NCBI GenBank assembly: GCA_902760645.1
Contig: CACWHC010000010.1
Coordinates: 1-54,988, forward strand
Length of the DNA: 54,988 nucleotides
Reading direction: 5' to 3'
Source: an uncultured bacterium
GTDB lineage: Bacteria; Cyanobacteriota; Vampirovibrionia; Gastranaerophilales; Gastranaerophilaceae
Shown: positions 43,531-51,664 of the stretch, piece after piece
Numbering within the stretch: the stretch's first letter is position 1
Layout: each line of letters opens with the position of its first letter
The notes under the pieces: model-generated
Seen by the model: the letters and a program-made list of their open reading frames with translations, nothing else
Database searches by the model: none
What the model was told of the DNA's origin: nothing
Program-made: the position numbers and the translations under genes

Positions 43531-44023
43531 TATATTTAGCGAAAATATTTATCCTGATTGGGCAATAGATGAAAAGTTTTTTATTGATAAAGCAAGAGAA
43601 ATACTAAAATTTTATATTGAACAGCCTGAAATAACAAAATATTTTTGTCTTAAAAACTACGAATATGATATTCTTTCATTTGATTTTCTATACTGCGACA
43701 GCAAAAAGACACATGAAATTAACAAAGAATACCGAAATAAAGATTATCCGGCAGATATAATAACTTTTGCAATATTTGCGGATACGGAGGATGACGAAAG
43801 ATTTGTATTTGATGGCGAAATTAATCTTGGCGAAGTAATAATAGCTTTGGATAAGGTTATTGAAGAAGCAGAAAAAAAAGGAACAGACAAAGAATATGAA
43901 TTATCATTTTTGATAAGTCATGGCATAATGCATTTATTGGGATTTGACCACCAAACCGAAGAAGATTATAATTTTGTTATAAGTATGCAAAAGAAAGCAT
44001 TGGAAGCTGTAGGATATGTCTAA
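43517..44023 (+). CDS. ybeY: Endoribonuclease YbeY
   Basis: A single-strand zinc RNase for 16S rRNA maturation and ribosome quality control. The motif HGIMHLLGFDHQTEED matches H-G-x-L-H-L-x-G-Y-D-H. DIITFAIF and FDGEINLGEVIIALD are the other family blocks. I choose ATG 43517 (168 residues); an upstream in-frame ATG at 43475 lies deeper in pgpH. It overlaps dgkA by 8 nt. Confidence 0.94.
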   Translation: MTEYNIFSENIYPDWAIDEKFFIDKAREILKFYIEQPEITKYFCLKNYEYDILSFDFLYCDSKKTHEINKEYRNKDYPADIITFAIFADTEDDERFVFDGEINLGEVIIALDKVIEEAEKKGTDKEYELSFLISHGIMHLLGFDHQTEEDYNFVISMQKKALEAVGYV

Positions 44024-44402
44024 ATTTAAATCACAGGGTTTTAGAAAAACATTTAAAAATGCCAGAAAAGGGTTAAGAATAGTACTAAAAAGCGAACGTA
44101 ATATCAGAATACATTTTCTTGTTGGCACTCTTGCTTTATTATGCGGTGCAGCACTAAAATTATCTATTATTGAATTATGCATAGTTTTACTGGCAATAGC
44201 ACTGGTAGTTGGATTTGAAATGATTAATTCTGCGATAGAATTTTCGCTTGATGCGGTATTTCACAATAAATACTCAACACTTGTAGGTATGGCTAAAGAC
44301 ATATCTGCAGGTGCAGTAATGTTTGCAACATTTATTGCAATAGCTATCGGACTTTTGATATTTATTCCGCCAATTTTAGCATTAATTTATCAATACATAT
44401 AA
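44016..44402 (+). CDS. dgkA: Diacylglycerol/undecaprenol kinase DgkA
   Basis: A small three-helix membrane kinase. The 128-residue protein has FKNARKGLRIVLKSERNIRIH before the first helix (given here as two short blocks), and EMINSAIEFSLDAVFHNKYS with the catalytic Glu and the N-x-x-x-E/D pattern. Gram-positive-like members phosphorylate undecaprenol, refilling the carrier pool used by UppP and MurJ. It ends pgpH-ybeY-dgkA and is followed by a terminator. Confidence 0.93.
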   Translation: MSKFKSQGFRKTFKNARKGLRIVLKSERNIRIHFLVGTLALLCGAALKLSIIELCIVLLAIALVVGFEMINSAIEFSLDAVFHNKYSTLVGMAKDISAGAVMFATFIAIAIGLLIFIPPILALIYQYI

Positions 44403-44404
44403 AC

Positions 44405-44436
44405 AAAGGCGGTTAAATCATAACCGCCTTTTGTTT
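44405..44436 (+). terminator. Terminator of pgpH-ybeY-dgkA
   Basis: AAAGGCGGTTA (44405-44415) and TAACCGCCTTT (44421-44431) form an 11-bp perfect stem with loop AATCA, followed by TGTTTT. Confidence 0.93.
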
Positions 44437-44458
44437 TAAAGAAATGAGAGAGAAACTC

Positions 44459-44662
44459 TTAATTATTACTCAACACTAACTTTAAAGTAGCCAAGTTTTT
44501 AATTGACAACATAGCATGTTTATTATGTTGTTCTTCAGAGATATTAAAAATTCTTATAATTCTCTGAATTTCTTCTAAATCTTTTCTGTTTCTGATAACA
44601 TATACATTGCTGATTGGATCAGCGACTACAGACATCATTGTATTTAAATCTTGTTCTTTCAT
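44459..44662 (-). CDS. Small helical protein, 67 residues
   Basis: An unassigned small protein, likely two or three helices (NRKDLEEIQRIIRIFNI and HNKHAMLSIKNLATLKLVL). I start at ATG 44662 (MKEQDLNTMM) because AGGA stands 9 nt before it; an ATG 15 nt further up sits right behind the same AGGA with no spacing. It overlaps no other gene, which supports a real gene. Divergent from the M16 gene. No signal peptide. Confidence 0.55.
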   Translation of the reverse strand: MKEQDLNTMMSVVADPISNVYVIRNRKDLEEIQRIIRIFNISEEQHNKHAMLSIKNLATLKLVLSNN

Positions 44663-44808
44663 TTTTGAAATCCTCATTTCCTTATATTTCTATAAAGTTT
44701 TTTCCCCTTCGGAAATTGCCTTTTTTAAAATCTTTTGTGTAACAAAAATTAACATTATAAATAGCAATTTTGACTGAATAAAAGTTTTAATATAAAAGTA
44801 GGGAAAAT

Positions 44809-47625
44809 ATGAAGAATTACATAAACGGAATAAACAGTTATAATAGGTCGTGTTACAGAATTAGTACCGTTTCCAAAGATAAAACGGCATTTTCTTCTAA
44901 TGAAGATATACAACAAGAGAAACAAATAAACGAAATCCCAAATACAACAAATAATATCGGAATAAAAACACCGATATCTTATATAAAAACAGGGGAACAA
45001 GACCTGCCCTACGGTCTTAAAGCACACTTTTACAAACTATCAAACGGTCAAAAAGTAGTAATTCTGCCAAAAGAAGGTCAGACTGTTTTGCGTTCGTATG
45101 TAAATACAGGTTCTCTCAATGAACCCGACAATTTAAGAGGAATAAGCCATTACATAGAACACAACTTATTTAACGGTTCGGAAGGACTCAATGCGGGTGA
45201 ATTTTTTGAAGCAACCGATAAAATGGGAGCAGAAACCAATGCCAGCACAGGAATGGCTGAAACAAATTACTTCATTGCCTCAAATTTATTAAACGATGAT
45301 GATTTGGAAAATAAAATTAAAATTCACGCTGCAATGCTGGAAACACCAAGATTTGCCGTAGATATGCTGGAAAAAGAAAAAGGAATTGTAAATTCTGAAA
45401 TAAACATGATTACGTCTTCCCCTGACAATATAGCATTTAATACAACTTTGAAAAATTTATTTAATATTAAAACTTCATCAAATGATGTGATAGCAGGAAC
45501 TACAGACAATATAACAAGCCTAACCAGGGATGATGTAGTAAAATATTTCAACGAGAACTACTATCCTGCAAATATGGTTACTGTTGTATCCGGAGAAATT
45601 GAACCTGAAGAAACAATGAAGCTGATTTCAAAATACTTCACGTCAAACAAGCTTCCTGCAAATAACAGGCATTTTGAAAAGCTTACACCGATTGATAAAT
45701 CCGTGCGTCAGGATATAATCACGGACAAAACCAAATCTTCATTTATCGTAATGGGTTTTGAAGGTCCTAAAAATAATGATGCGAAGAATAAGATTTATAC
45801 CGAAGCCCTTGCACGGCTGATGTTTACTTCTAGCGATGCTCAACAATTATTCAGACCGCTGAATGCACAACTTGGTGCAATGTCAGAAAAAGTTCTTGCT
45901 AAACCCGATGCGAGCAGCGCCTTACTCGTTATGGGTGAAACCTCAGAAGATAATAATGAAAAATTACTTAAACAAATATATTCTCAAATAGAAAAATATC
46001 AAAAACAAAAAATTTCTGATGAGGATTTAAAGATTTTAAAACGCGATTTAAAAAAGAATTTTACATCTATGTTTGAAACCTCTTTTTATATCAACGATTT
46101 TGTGGGAACTTCCGTATTGGAAAATAACACAGATGCACTTACGAAATATGAACAAATAATAGAAGAAATGACTGCCGATGATATTCAAAATGCGGCAAAC
46201 GAGTTCTTTAACCTTAACAGAACTGCAATAACTGTATTGCATCCGCAAAATACCGATAAAACGAGTATTCAAAACAAATATAACAAGACAAATAACCTGA
46301 GTTTTACAGGAACAGTAAAAAAAACAGCAATAAATACTGACAATATTAACCAATATGAACTCAAAAATAATTTCAGAATATTGACATATAACAGTAAATT
46401 CCCGGATTTTCACCAGAGTATTTTTATTAAGGCAAAAAAACATGTAAAATCTGAAAATCCCTCCGCTACGGCAGTATTAAACGAAATACTACAGAACGGC
46501 ACACTTAACAAGACCCAATCAGAATTTTTACGGCAAGGAGAAAAAGACGGAATTACGCTGCATATATTAGCAGATGAAAGCGGTATCCTATGCATGACCG
46601 AAGCAGATGCCCAAGATTACGACAAAGCAAATAAAATGCTTAAAGAATTGCTGGAAACCCCTGCATTCAACAAAGAAACTTTTGATAAAGCAGTATCCGA
46701 CATAAAAGACAATCTTATCAGAGCAGAAAAAACTCCTGAGAATAAATTAAATCCTAAACTTCATAAAGATTCCCGCACGAAAGAAGAAATCTTAAAGGGA
46801 CTTGATACCATAACACTTCAGGAAGTTAAAGACTTATATGAAAAACTTTTGACCTCGTCTGACGGAATGGTTTCGATAGCTGCACCATTTGACAAAAACA
46901 AAGGACTAAAAGAAAAAGTATTCAATTCAATATCCGAATACAGAAATGTTAAACCATTTGATACAAATATTGAAGATGATTTTGAACCGATACCAAAAAC
47001 AGAAGTGCTTACAGAAACCGACAACAAAAGTCAGGCAAAAATTATAATGGCATACAAATACAAACATTCCGGAAATATCAAAGATCAGGCAGCACTAGAC
47101 CTTCTGAACCACATTTTAGGCGGCAGCCCGTCATCAAGATTATTTAATGACCTCAGAGAAAAGCAGAAACTTGCATACTCGGTACGTTCAAAAATGACGC
47201 ATACAAACACCACCGGAGTAATAGAGCTGTCTATAGGCACAACCACAGATAACAAAGAAACAGGTGAACAAAGTTTTGAGAATGTTCAAAAATCCATAAA
47301 CGGGTTTAAATACCACGTTGAAAAATTAAGAAACGAGAAAGTTTCGGAAGAAGAACTTGAAAAAGCAAAACTTGCGATGAAAAATATTATTTTATCCGGC
47401 AGCGAGAGAACCGGCGGTAAGAATGCACAAATACTTGCCGGAGGCAGCAATTATTACGGAGCAGACTATGTTAACAAAATGCTGGAAGTAATTGATACAA
47501 TTACGACGGATGATATCCATAATGCCGCCGTAAATATATTTAACAGCAAACCGCTTTATTCAATCGTAGCAACACAAGACACGCTTGATTACAACAAAGA
47601 ATATTTGAAAGCGCTTGAAGAATAA
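44809..47625 (+). CDS. Double-domain M16 (insulinase-like) metallopeptidase
   Basis: A 938-residue protein of two M16 units in one chain. The first has the inverted zinc motif H114-Y-I-E-H118 in GISHYIEHNLFNG and a distal Glu in NSEINMI. The second unit (about 510-930) lacks HxxEH and holds LNHILGGSPSSRLFNDLREKQ, the usual inactive partner signature R-x-x-x-x-L-A-Y (KLAYSV). The linker carries NNLSFTGTVKK (495-505), the lineage motif. There is no signal peptide; cytosolic or surface roles are both possible. The N-terminal ~65 residues look disordered. A possible promoter, TTGACT with TATAAA, lies at 44770-44796 with a short 15-bp spacer. Confidence 0.88.
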   Translation: MKNYINGINSYNRSCYRISTVSKDKTAFSSNEDIQQEKQINEIPNTTNNIGIKTPISYIKTGEQDLPYGLKAHFYKLSNGQKVVILPKEGQTVLRSYVNTGSLNEPDNLRGISHYIEHNLFNGSEGLNAGEFFEATDKMGAETNASTGMAETNYFIASNLLNDDDLENKIKIHAAMLETPRFAVDMLEKEKGIVNSEINMITSSPDNIAFNTTLKNLFNIKTSSNDVIAGTTDNITSLTRDDVVKYFNENYYPANMVTVVSGEIEPEETMKLISKYFTSNKLPANNRHFEKLTPIDKSVRQDIITDKTKSSFIVMGFEGPKNNDAKNKIYTEALARLMFTSSDAQQLFRPLNAQLGAMSEKVLAKPDASSALLVMGETSEDNNEKLLKQIYSQIEKYQKQKISDEDLKILKRDLKKNFTSMFETSFYINDFVGTSVLENNTDALTKYEQIIEEMTADDIQNAANEFFNLNRTAITVLHPQNTDKTSIQNKYNKTNNLSFTGTVKKTAINTDNINQYELKNNFRILTYNSKFPDFHQSIFIKAKKHVKSENPSATAVLNEILQNGTLNKTQSEFLRQGEKDGITLHILADESGILCMTEADAQDYDKANKMLKELLETPAFNKETFDKAVSDIKDNLIRAEKTPENKLNPKLHKDSRTKEEILKGLDTITLQEVKDLYEKLLTSSDGMVSIAAPFDKNKGLKEKVFNSISEYRNVKPFDTNIEDDFEPIPKTEVLTETDNKSQAKIIMAYKYKHSGNIKDQAALDLLNHILGGSPSSRLFNDLREKQKLAYSVRSKMTHTNTTGVIELSIGTTTDNKETGEQSFENVQKSINGFKYHVEKLRNEKVSEEELEKAKLAMKNIILSGSERTGGKNAQILAGGSNYYGADYVNKMLEVIDTITTDDIHNAAVNIFNSKPLYSIVATQDTLDYNKEYLKALEE

Positions 47626-47654
47626 ATATTTACCGTGAATCAACTGTTGAAATC

Positions 47655-47682
47655 TTGACAAATCAGAAAAAAACATTAAAAT
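47655..47682 (+). promoter_or_regulatory. Promoter of the EF-hand gene
   Basis: TTGACA (47655-47660) is a perfect -35; 16-bp spacer; TAAAAT (47677-47682). GAGAGGG precedes the ATG at 47716. Confidence 0.75.
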
Positions 47683-47715
47683 TAGATTGGATAAAAATTA
47701 AGAGAGGGTTATTTT

Positions 47716-48273
47716 ATGGCAAATTCAGGCGGTAACGCATTACTTGCAGGCATATATTCGGGTTTGACAAATACTTATTCATATCTTGCTGCACAATATC
47801 CGAATCAGGTTACTTTGGAAAACATCAACAAAGCACGGTCTGATAACAAAACGGCAGGAATGATTAATCAAAGTTTTGCATCGTACCTGCAAACCAATTT
47901 TAATAACATTGATAAAGACAAAGACGGAATAATAAGTGCGGAAGAGATGTCCAATCTTACTAACAGAATGTCTACTCAAGGATTAACGAAAGAAGAATTA
48001 TCTCAAATGTACGCATCAGGTGCCAGCGGATTATCTTCAGGCACAATGGAAAATATACTTGAACACTTTGATGAAATGGATACAAACCATGACGGCAAAA
48101 TTACAAGTGAAGAAATTTCAGCCTACGGTCTAAATATGGCAAGAACCGAAAAAGAGGATGAGTTCAATAATCGCCGTGCAACTGATATGTCAGTATTTTA
48201 CGGGAATGAAAGTTCATCATCTGATTCATACAGCATACTGAGTTATAAATACAAAAATAACAAAAACACATAA
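47716..48273 (+). CDS. EF-hand calcium-binding protein
   Basis: A 185-residue protein with two good EF-hands: DKDKDGIISAEE (about 75-86) and DTNHDGKITSEE (about 119-130), both with D1, D3, D5, G6, I8 and E12. The N-terminus (NSGGNALLAGIYSGL) is Gly-rich but is not a clear signal peptide. The C-terminal 40 residues are polar and Ser-rich. No enzyme domain; probably a calcium sensor or buffer. The pair is of calmodulin-like spacing. Target unknown. Confidence 0.88.
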   Translation: MANSGGNALLAGIYSGLTNTYSYLAAQYPNQVTLENINKARSDNKTAGMINQSFASYLQTNFNNIDKDKDGIISAEEMSNLTNRMSTQGLTKEELSQMYASGASGLSSGTMENILEHFDEMDTNHDGKITSEEISAYGLNMARTEKEDEFNNRRATDMSVFYGNESSSSDSYSILSYKYKNNKNT

Positions 48274-48317
48274 TATACTTATTCTTAGTGGCATATTGCA
48301 AAAAGGAAAGATTTATT

Positions 48318-48343
48318 GGGGAGCAAAATTATATGCTCCTCAA
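48318..48343 (+). terminator. Weak terminator after the EF-hand gene
   Basis: GGAGCA (48320-48325) pairs with TGCTCC (48334-48339); the tail is AT-rich but lacks a clean T-run. Confidence 0.4.
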
Positions 48344-48395
48344 TTATTATTATATAAATCCACTTTGTGCTGTAGTTATTTTTACCAATTTATGT

Positions 48396-48401
48396 TATAA
48401 T
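48396..48401 (+). promoter_or_regulatory. clpP extended -10 promoter
   Basis: ATGTTATAAT is a TGnTATAAT extended -10. No good -35 is seen at the right distance. AGGAGAG lies just before the ATG at 48425, leaving a leader of under 20 nt. Confidence 0.6.
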
Positions 48402-48424
48402 AACCACATAACTAGGAGAGAAAA

Positions 48425-49057
48425 ATGGATCAGGAAACTTACTTAAAAATTATGGGTTATGTACCTACGGTTATTGAAAATTCTTCAAGGGGCGAACGCT
48501 CTTTTGATATATTCTCAAGACTTTTGAGAGAAAGAATTATCTTCTTAGGTACTGAAATCGATGACGAAGTCGCAAATTCCGTAGTAGCACAATTACTGTT
48601 ATTGGATAGCGAAAATAACGAAAAAGATATTATGCTGTATATTAACAGCCCCGGAGGCGTTATAACAGCAGGTATGGCAATATATGATACAATGAACCTG
48701 ATTAAATCCGATGTTTGCACCATCTGTCTTGGTGAAGCGGCATCAATGGGTGCATTTTTGCTTTCAGCAGGAACTAAAGGCAAAAGAATGGCTCTTCCGG
48801 GTGCAAGAATAATGATTCACCAGCCTCTTGGCGGTGCTAAAGGTCAGGCAACCGATATTGAAATAGAAGCAAAAGAAATCCTCAGAATGAAAGACATGCT
48901 TATTTCAATAATGTCGGAGAACTCAGGACAACCTTATGACAAAGTAAAAGAAGATTGTGAACGTGACCACTACTTGTCTGCATACGAAGCTAAAGAATAC
49001 GGTTTAATTGATAAAGTAGTAGAAAGAATTCCGTCTAAAAAAACCGATAAAGAATAA
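48425..49057 (+). CDS. clpP: ATP-dependent Clp protease proteolytic subunit ClpP
   Basis: ClpP forms the double-heptamer serine protease chamber used with ClpX or ClpA/C. At 210 residues it is standard. The catalytic Ser lies in [14 protein letters not shown], His in [12 protein letters not shown], and Asp in [25 protein letters not shown] is the oxyanion/strand motif. It stands alone, with no clpX beside it, and ends at a strong terminator. Confidence 0.96.
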   Translation: MDQETYLKIMGYVPTVIENSSRGERSFDIFSRLLRERIIFLGTEIDDEVANSVVAQLLLLDSENNEKDIMLYINSPGGVITAGMAIYDTMNLIKSDVCTICLGEAASMGAFLLSAGTKGKRMALPGARIMIHQPLGGAKGQATDIEIEAKEILRMKDMLISIMSENSGQPYDKVKEDCERDHYLSAYEAKEYGLIDKVVERIPSKKTDKE

Positions 49058-49077
49058 ACTATTTGATTATAAGAAAA

Positions 49078-49110
49078 AAACACTCCTCTGAGTACAGGGG
49101 AGTGTTTTTT
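49078..49110 (+). terminator. clpP terminator
   Basis: ACACTCC (49080-49086) pairs with GGAGTGT (49099-49105); T-run to 49110. Confidence 0.92.
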
Positions 49111-49191
49111 ATCTTCTGAAGATTAGAAAGTAGTTGACATTTAGTTTTGTTTAAAATAGAATAGAAATTGCCGAAAGAGATAAGCATATAT

Positions 49192-49267
49192 GCCCCCATC
49201 GTCTAGAGGCCTAGGACAACACCCTTTCACGGTGTAGACAGCGATTCGAATTCGCTTGGGGGTACCA
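49192..49267 (+). tRNA. tRNA-Glu (UUC), CCA encoded
   Basis: A full cloverleaf. The acceptor stem GCCCCCA pairs with TGGGGGT (with a G1:U72 wobble), the discriminator is A, and CCA is encoded (49265-49267). The anticodon stem-loop ACACC-CTTTCAC-GGTGT has anticodon TTC. The T arm AGCGA-TTCGAAT-TCGCT has A53:U61. G1:U72 and A53:U61 are features of cyanobacterial and plastid tRNA-Glu and so support the cyanobacterial affinity. A terminator follows at 49277. Confidence 0.97.
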
Positions 49268-49276
49268 TATACAAAA

Positions 49277-49303
49277 AAAGAGCCTTGAAAGGTTCTTTTT
49301 TTT
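49277..49303 (+). terminator. tRNA-Glu terminator
   Basis: AAAGAGCC (49277-49284) pairs with GGTTCTTT (49291-49298), with one G:U pair, and a T-run follows. Confidence 0.88.
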
Positions 49304-49314
49304 GTATATTTTTT

Positions 49315-49482
49315 ACCGCAGCGAAAACTTTCGCTTGGGGCAAGCCGAGCAGAGCCACGAGCGAAAGCGAGAGACGAACAATTATCAACGGAAACGTTGA
49401 GTTTTCGTTGTAATTGTGAGCGGTGGCGTTTAATGCGAGGCGTAGTTTTTATACCTATTCCTGTGAAGCAAATCCAAGACAG
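49315..49482 (+). other. Structured intergenic element C (candidate ncRNA or repeat)
   Basis: Between two terminators. ACCGC (49315-49319) pairs with GCGGT (49420-49424) and encloses CTTTCGCT/AGCGAAAG (49328-49335/49360-49367), ACAATTA/TAATTGT (49378-49384/49411-49417) and CAACG-GAAA-CGTTG (49386-49399) with a GNRA loop on the plus strand. TATACCT (49450-49456) can pair with AGGTGTA (49481-49487). The last 18 bases match 131-148 of element A in 17 positions. The T-run of the terminator at 49497 supports plus-strand transcription. It has no coding character; an open frame on the minus strand runs through the tRNA and is spurious. Identity unknown. Confidence 0.5.
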
Positions 49483-49496
49483 GTGTACCATTTATT

Positions 49497-49520
49497 AAAG
49501 AGCATTACAGCTCTTTTTTT
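49497..49520 (+). terminator. Terminator after element C
   Basis: AAAGAGC (49497-49503) pairs with GCTCTTT (49510-49516) over ATTACA; the T-run continues to 49520. Confidence 0.88.
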
Positions 49521-49563
49521 GTACCTAAAATTCACTCTCTGTTTATATCAAAACAGTAATTTG

Positions 49564-50856
49564 CTAACCCCATAACGTATCAAGTTTTGATTTTGGAACA
49601 ACTACTTCGTGTACCGTAAAATATGGTTTTAATTCGCCATTCATCATTGCATTTCTGCCTGCAACACTTAACGTACTTGTATCCGAGCTATTGAAATCAT
49701 AGGTATCATATACGAATACATGTAAATTGCCGTCACTATCAACATATCTGTTTCTTATTGCGACATGTCCTAAAGCATAATGCAGATTTGATTCGGTAAA
49801 GCCCATTCCCAAATCCTGTGTATTATCAAGGACTTTTGCTCTGTTGCTGATTGCTGACAAAAAGTCAGCATCCGCCGCAATTCTCTTACAAGGATCAGAA
49901 TAACTCGGGAAGAAATATCCGGGGATTGTATCAACATCAAATCCATAGTCATTAAATTCCGTAGCAACTTTATTTCTCAAAAAGTCTTTGTCAACTGACA
50001 CACTATTGTCATTCCAGTTTGACATTTTAGTTGCGTCTTTTTCATAACTTGTATCATTTCTTCTTTCATGTGCCAAATCCAACATCCCTGCTGCATCAGG
50101 TCCATATGTAGTTTTCGCTATAGTATACCAGATATAGTTAAATCCGCTGCCAATAAAGTTTTCCAGTCCGCCGGATGAAGGATTATCTCCGCCACCTGAT
50201 GGTGTTGTACCTCCTGTTTCGCCTGTACCCTCATTACCTCCGGTTGGCGTCGTGCCTCCTGTTTCGCCTGTACCCTCGTTACCTCCGGTTGGCGTCGTGC
50301 CTCCTGTTTCGCCTGTACCCTCGTTACCTCCGGTTGGCGTTGTACCACCTGTTTCACCTGTACCCTCATTACCTCCGGTTGGCGTTGTACCACCTGTTTC
50401 ACCTGTACCCTCATTACCTCCGGTTGGCGTCGTGCCTCCTGTTTCGCCTGTACCCTCGCTGCCGCCGGACGGATTATTATTTGTGTTCGGTCTTTGGTTT
50501 CTAATTCTTAAAATAAGCTCTTTCAACGCAAGCATAGTTGCTTTTGGAAGATCAATATATTTAAAGCAACTTGAAGTTTTTTGAGGGGTTGAGGAATTAT
50601 CAATACTATTTTTACTGCATTTAACACCTGAAGCTGAATAATCCCCATTTGCAATATCATTTGCGATTTTATAAATTGATTCCCCATTGTTTTCGGCTTT
50701 TAATTTATTTGCAATATTTTCTTCTTCAGGATTAGGATTAACTGCAGCACTATACTCCATTTCACTGCTTTGAGTTACCTCGGCTGACTGATTAGCCGAA
50801 GATACAGAAGAATAATTATTTTTGTTAAATAAAATTGACCCAAAGTTAACTGTCAT
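49564..50856 (-). CDS. Repeat protein with GGNEGTGETGGTTPT units and unknown C-terminal domain
   Basis: A 430-residue protein of three parts. Residues 1-130 are polar, with a helical stretch LPKATMLALKELILRIRNQ near the end. Residues 131-220 are six 15-residue units GGNEGTGETGGTTPT, a flexible linker. Residues 225-430 form a globular domain of unknown type (NFIGSGFNYIWYTIAKTTYG, ALGHVAIRNRYVDSDGNLHVF and PYFTVHEVVVPKSKLDTLW are its conspicuous blocks). No signal peptide is evident although the architecture is that of a surface or secreted protein. The linker is encoded by 45-bp near-identical repeats, so its length may vary between strains. Confidence 0.75.
   Translation of the reverse strand: MTVNFGSILFNKNNYSSVSSANQSAEVTQSSEMEYSAAVNPNPEEENIANKLKAENNGESIYKIANDIANGDYSASGVKCSKNSIDNSSTPQKTSSCFKYIDLPKATMLALKELILRIRNQRPNTNNNPSGGSEGTGETGGTTPTGGNEGTGETGGTTPTGGNEGTGETGGTTPTGGNEGTGETGGTTPTGGNEGTGETGGTTPTGGNEGTGETGGTTPSGGGDNPSSGGLENFIGSGFNYIWYTIAKTTYGPDAAGMLDLAHERRNDTSYEKDATKMSNWNDNSVSVDKDFLRNKVATEFNDYGFDVDTIPGYFFPSYSDPCKRIAADADFLSAISNRAKVLDNTQDLGMGFTESNLHYALGHVAIRNRYVDSDGNLHVFVYDTYDFNSSDTSTLSVAGRNAMMNGELKPYFTVHEVVVPKSKLDTLWG
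50197..50466 (-). repeat. 45-bp tandem repeat, six copies
   Basis: Six consecutive 45-bp units, each coding GGNEGTGETGGTTPT (first unit GGSEG, last unit TTPS). Units differ by a few third-position changes, with two sequence subtypes alternating along the array. GC content is well above that of the surrounding DNA. Confidence 0.95.
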
Positions 50857-51000
50857 GCATGCCTCAATTTATATTGTCTAAAATAACTATAGTTTCAATC
50901 ATAAATACGACACATTAACTAAATAACTTTAGGCATTGAAGGTTAAGTATAAACTAATGTTACAAAACTAAATATAAAAATAGACAACAAATGGTATTCG

Positions 51001-51423
51001 TCATTTACTCTTTTTGTTTATTGAGTTATCAGCAATTATCTCATTGTATTTTGATATAGTAGCTTTTTTTATTTTTTGGAGTTCCTTTGTCGTTAATCTC
51101 CGGCTTTTACGAATAGCATCAATAACATTACGGTACAGATATAATTCTTCATCCGTTGCACCCGATAAGATAGAATAAATCTCATCTCTTAAAGGGTTAA
51201 AATTATTTATATTTTTAATATCTAAAACTCTAATATCCATTTTTAAAGCGGTAATTATATTTAATACATTAATAAAAGACGGTGAACATTTACCTGTTTC
51301 TATCCTGTAAATTTGTTTTCCATGCATATCAACCATTTCAGCTAACTCTTCCTGAGTAATATTGAGTGCAATACGCTGAGCCCTAATTCTTTCCCCTATA
51401 CTTGTTCTTAAGTTATCCGCCAT
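51001..51423 (-). CDS. XRE-family transcriptional regulator
   Basis: A 140-residue DNA-binding protein. Residues 9-65 form an XRE helix-turn-helix: GERIRAQRIALNITQEELAEM, then VDMHGKQIYRIETGKCSPSFINVLNI (given here as two parts of one domain). The C-terminal ~70 residues are charged helices (ELYLYRNVIDAIRKSRRLTTKEL) perhaps for dimerisation. It faces away from the four-gene operon at 51665. Inverted repeats in the gap are candidate operators, so it is probably the local repressor, and likely autoregulated. GAGGG lies 6 nt before the ATG. Confidence 0.88.
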   Translation of the reverse strand: MADNLRTSIGERIRAQRIALNITQEELAEMVDMHGKQIYRIETGKCSPSFINVLNIITALKMDIRVLDIKNINNFNPLRDEIYSILSGATDEELYLYRNVIDAIRKSRRLTTKELQKIKKATISKYNEIIADNSINKKSK

Positions 51424-51450
51424 AATTCATCCCTCTACTATTTCACATGA

Positions 51451-51468
51451 TAGAACATTTATGCTCTA
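51451..51468. promoter_or_regulatory. Inverted repeat upstream of the XRE gene
   Basis: TAGAACAT (51451-51458) and ATGCTCTA (51461-51468) are inverted copies (7 of 8) with a TT spacer, about 28 bp before the XRE start. A possible operator. Confidence 0.4.
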
Positions 51469-51500
51469 TTTGAATACCTTAGACGGTTAAAAATGGGGGG

Positions 51501-51526
51501 AATATAAGACTTACAAGTCTTATATT
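51501..51526. promoter_or_regulatory. 26-bp near-perfect palindrome, candidate operator
   Basis: AATATAAGACTT (51501-51512), AC, AAGTCTTATATT (51515-51526): a 12-bp perfect inverted repeat. Its AAGTCT/AGACTT cores recur at 51610-51643. A T-run is absent, so a terminator is less likely than a binding site. Confidence 0.5.
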
Positions 51527-51571
51527 ATATGGTTAAATGGACAAATTTGTAAAAAATATTAAAAATAAGGG

Positions 51572-51599
51572 TTGAAATTTGCAAAAAATAATTTATAAT
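51572..51599 (+). promoter_or_regulatory. Promoter of the four-gene cassette
   Basis: TTGAAA (51572-51577), 16-bp spacer, TATAAT (51594-51599). Transcription would begin near 51606, inside or next to the inverted repeat at 51610. Confidence 0.75.
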
Positions 51600-51609
51600 G
51601 ATAGTACAT

Positions 51610-51643
51610 ATAAGTCTATATTTATGTATAAAAATAGACTTAT
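51610..51643. promoter_or_regulatory. Inverted repeat over the transcription start, candidate operator
   Basis: ATAAGTCTAT (51610-51619) and ATAGACTTAT (51634-51643) are perfect 10-bp inverted copies 14 bp apart, just downstream of the -10. Bound protein here would block the cassette promoter. The RNA form would be a hairpin in the leader. Confidence 0.5.
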
Positions 51644-51664
51644 AATTCTAACGAGGTTGGATTT

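Noticed and set aside
49192-49482. Integration attachment site formed by a tRNA-Glu 3' end duplication
   Set aside because: The TACCA at 49486-49490 is preceded by sequence unlike the tRNA 3' end, no integrase gene is present, and no direct repeat was found at the other side.
49141-49491. 116-residue open frame on the minus strand
   Set aside because: It runs antisense through tRNA-Glu, its terminator and structured element C; no ribosome binding site and biased composition.
50197-50466. CRISPR array
   Set aside because: The 45-bp units are contiguous, in frame, with no spacers.
50175-50584. Open frames on the plus strand rich in Pro/Val or Leu/Tyr/Arg
   Set aside because: They are translations of the complementary strand of the 45-bp repeat array in the 49564 gene.
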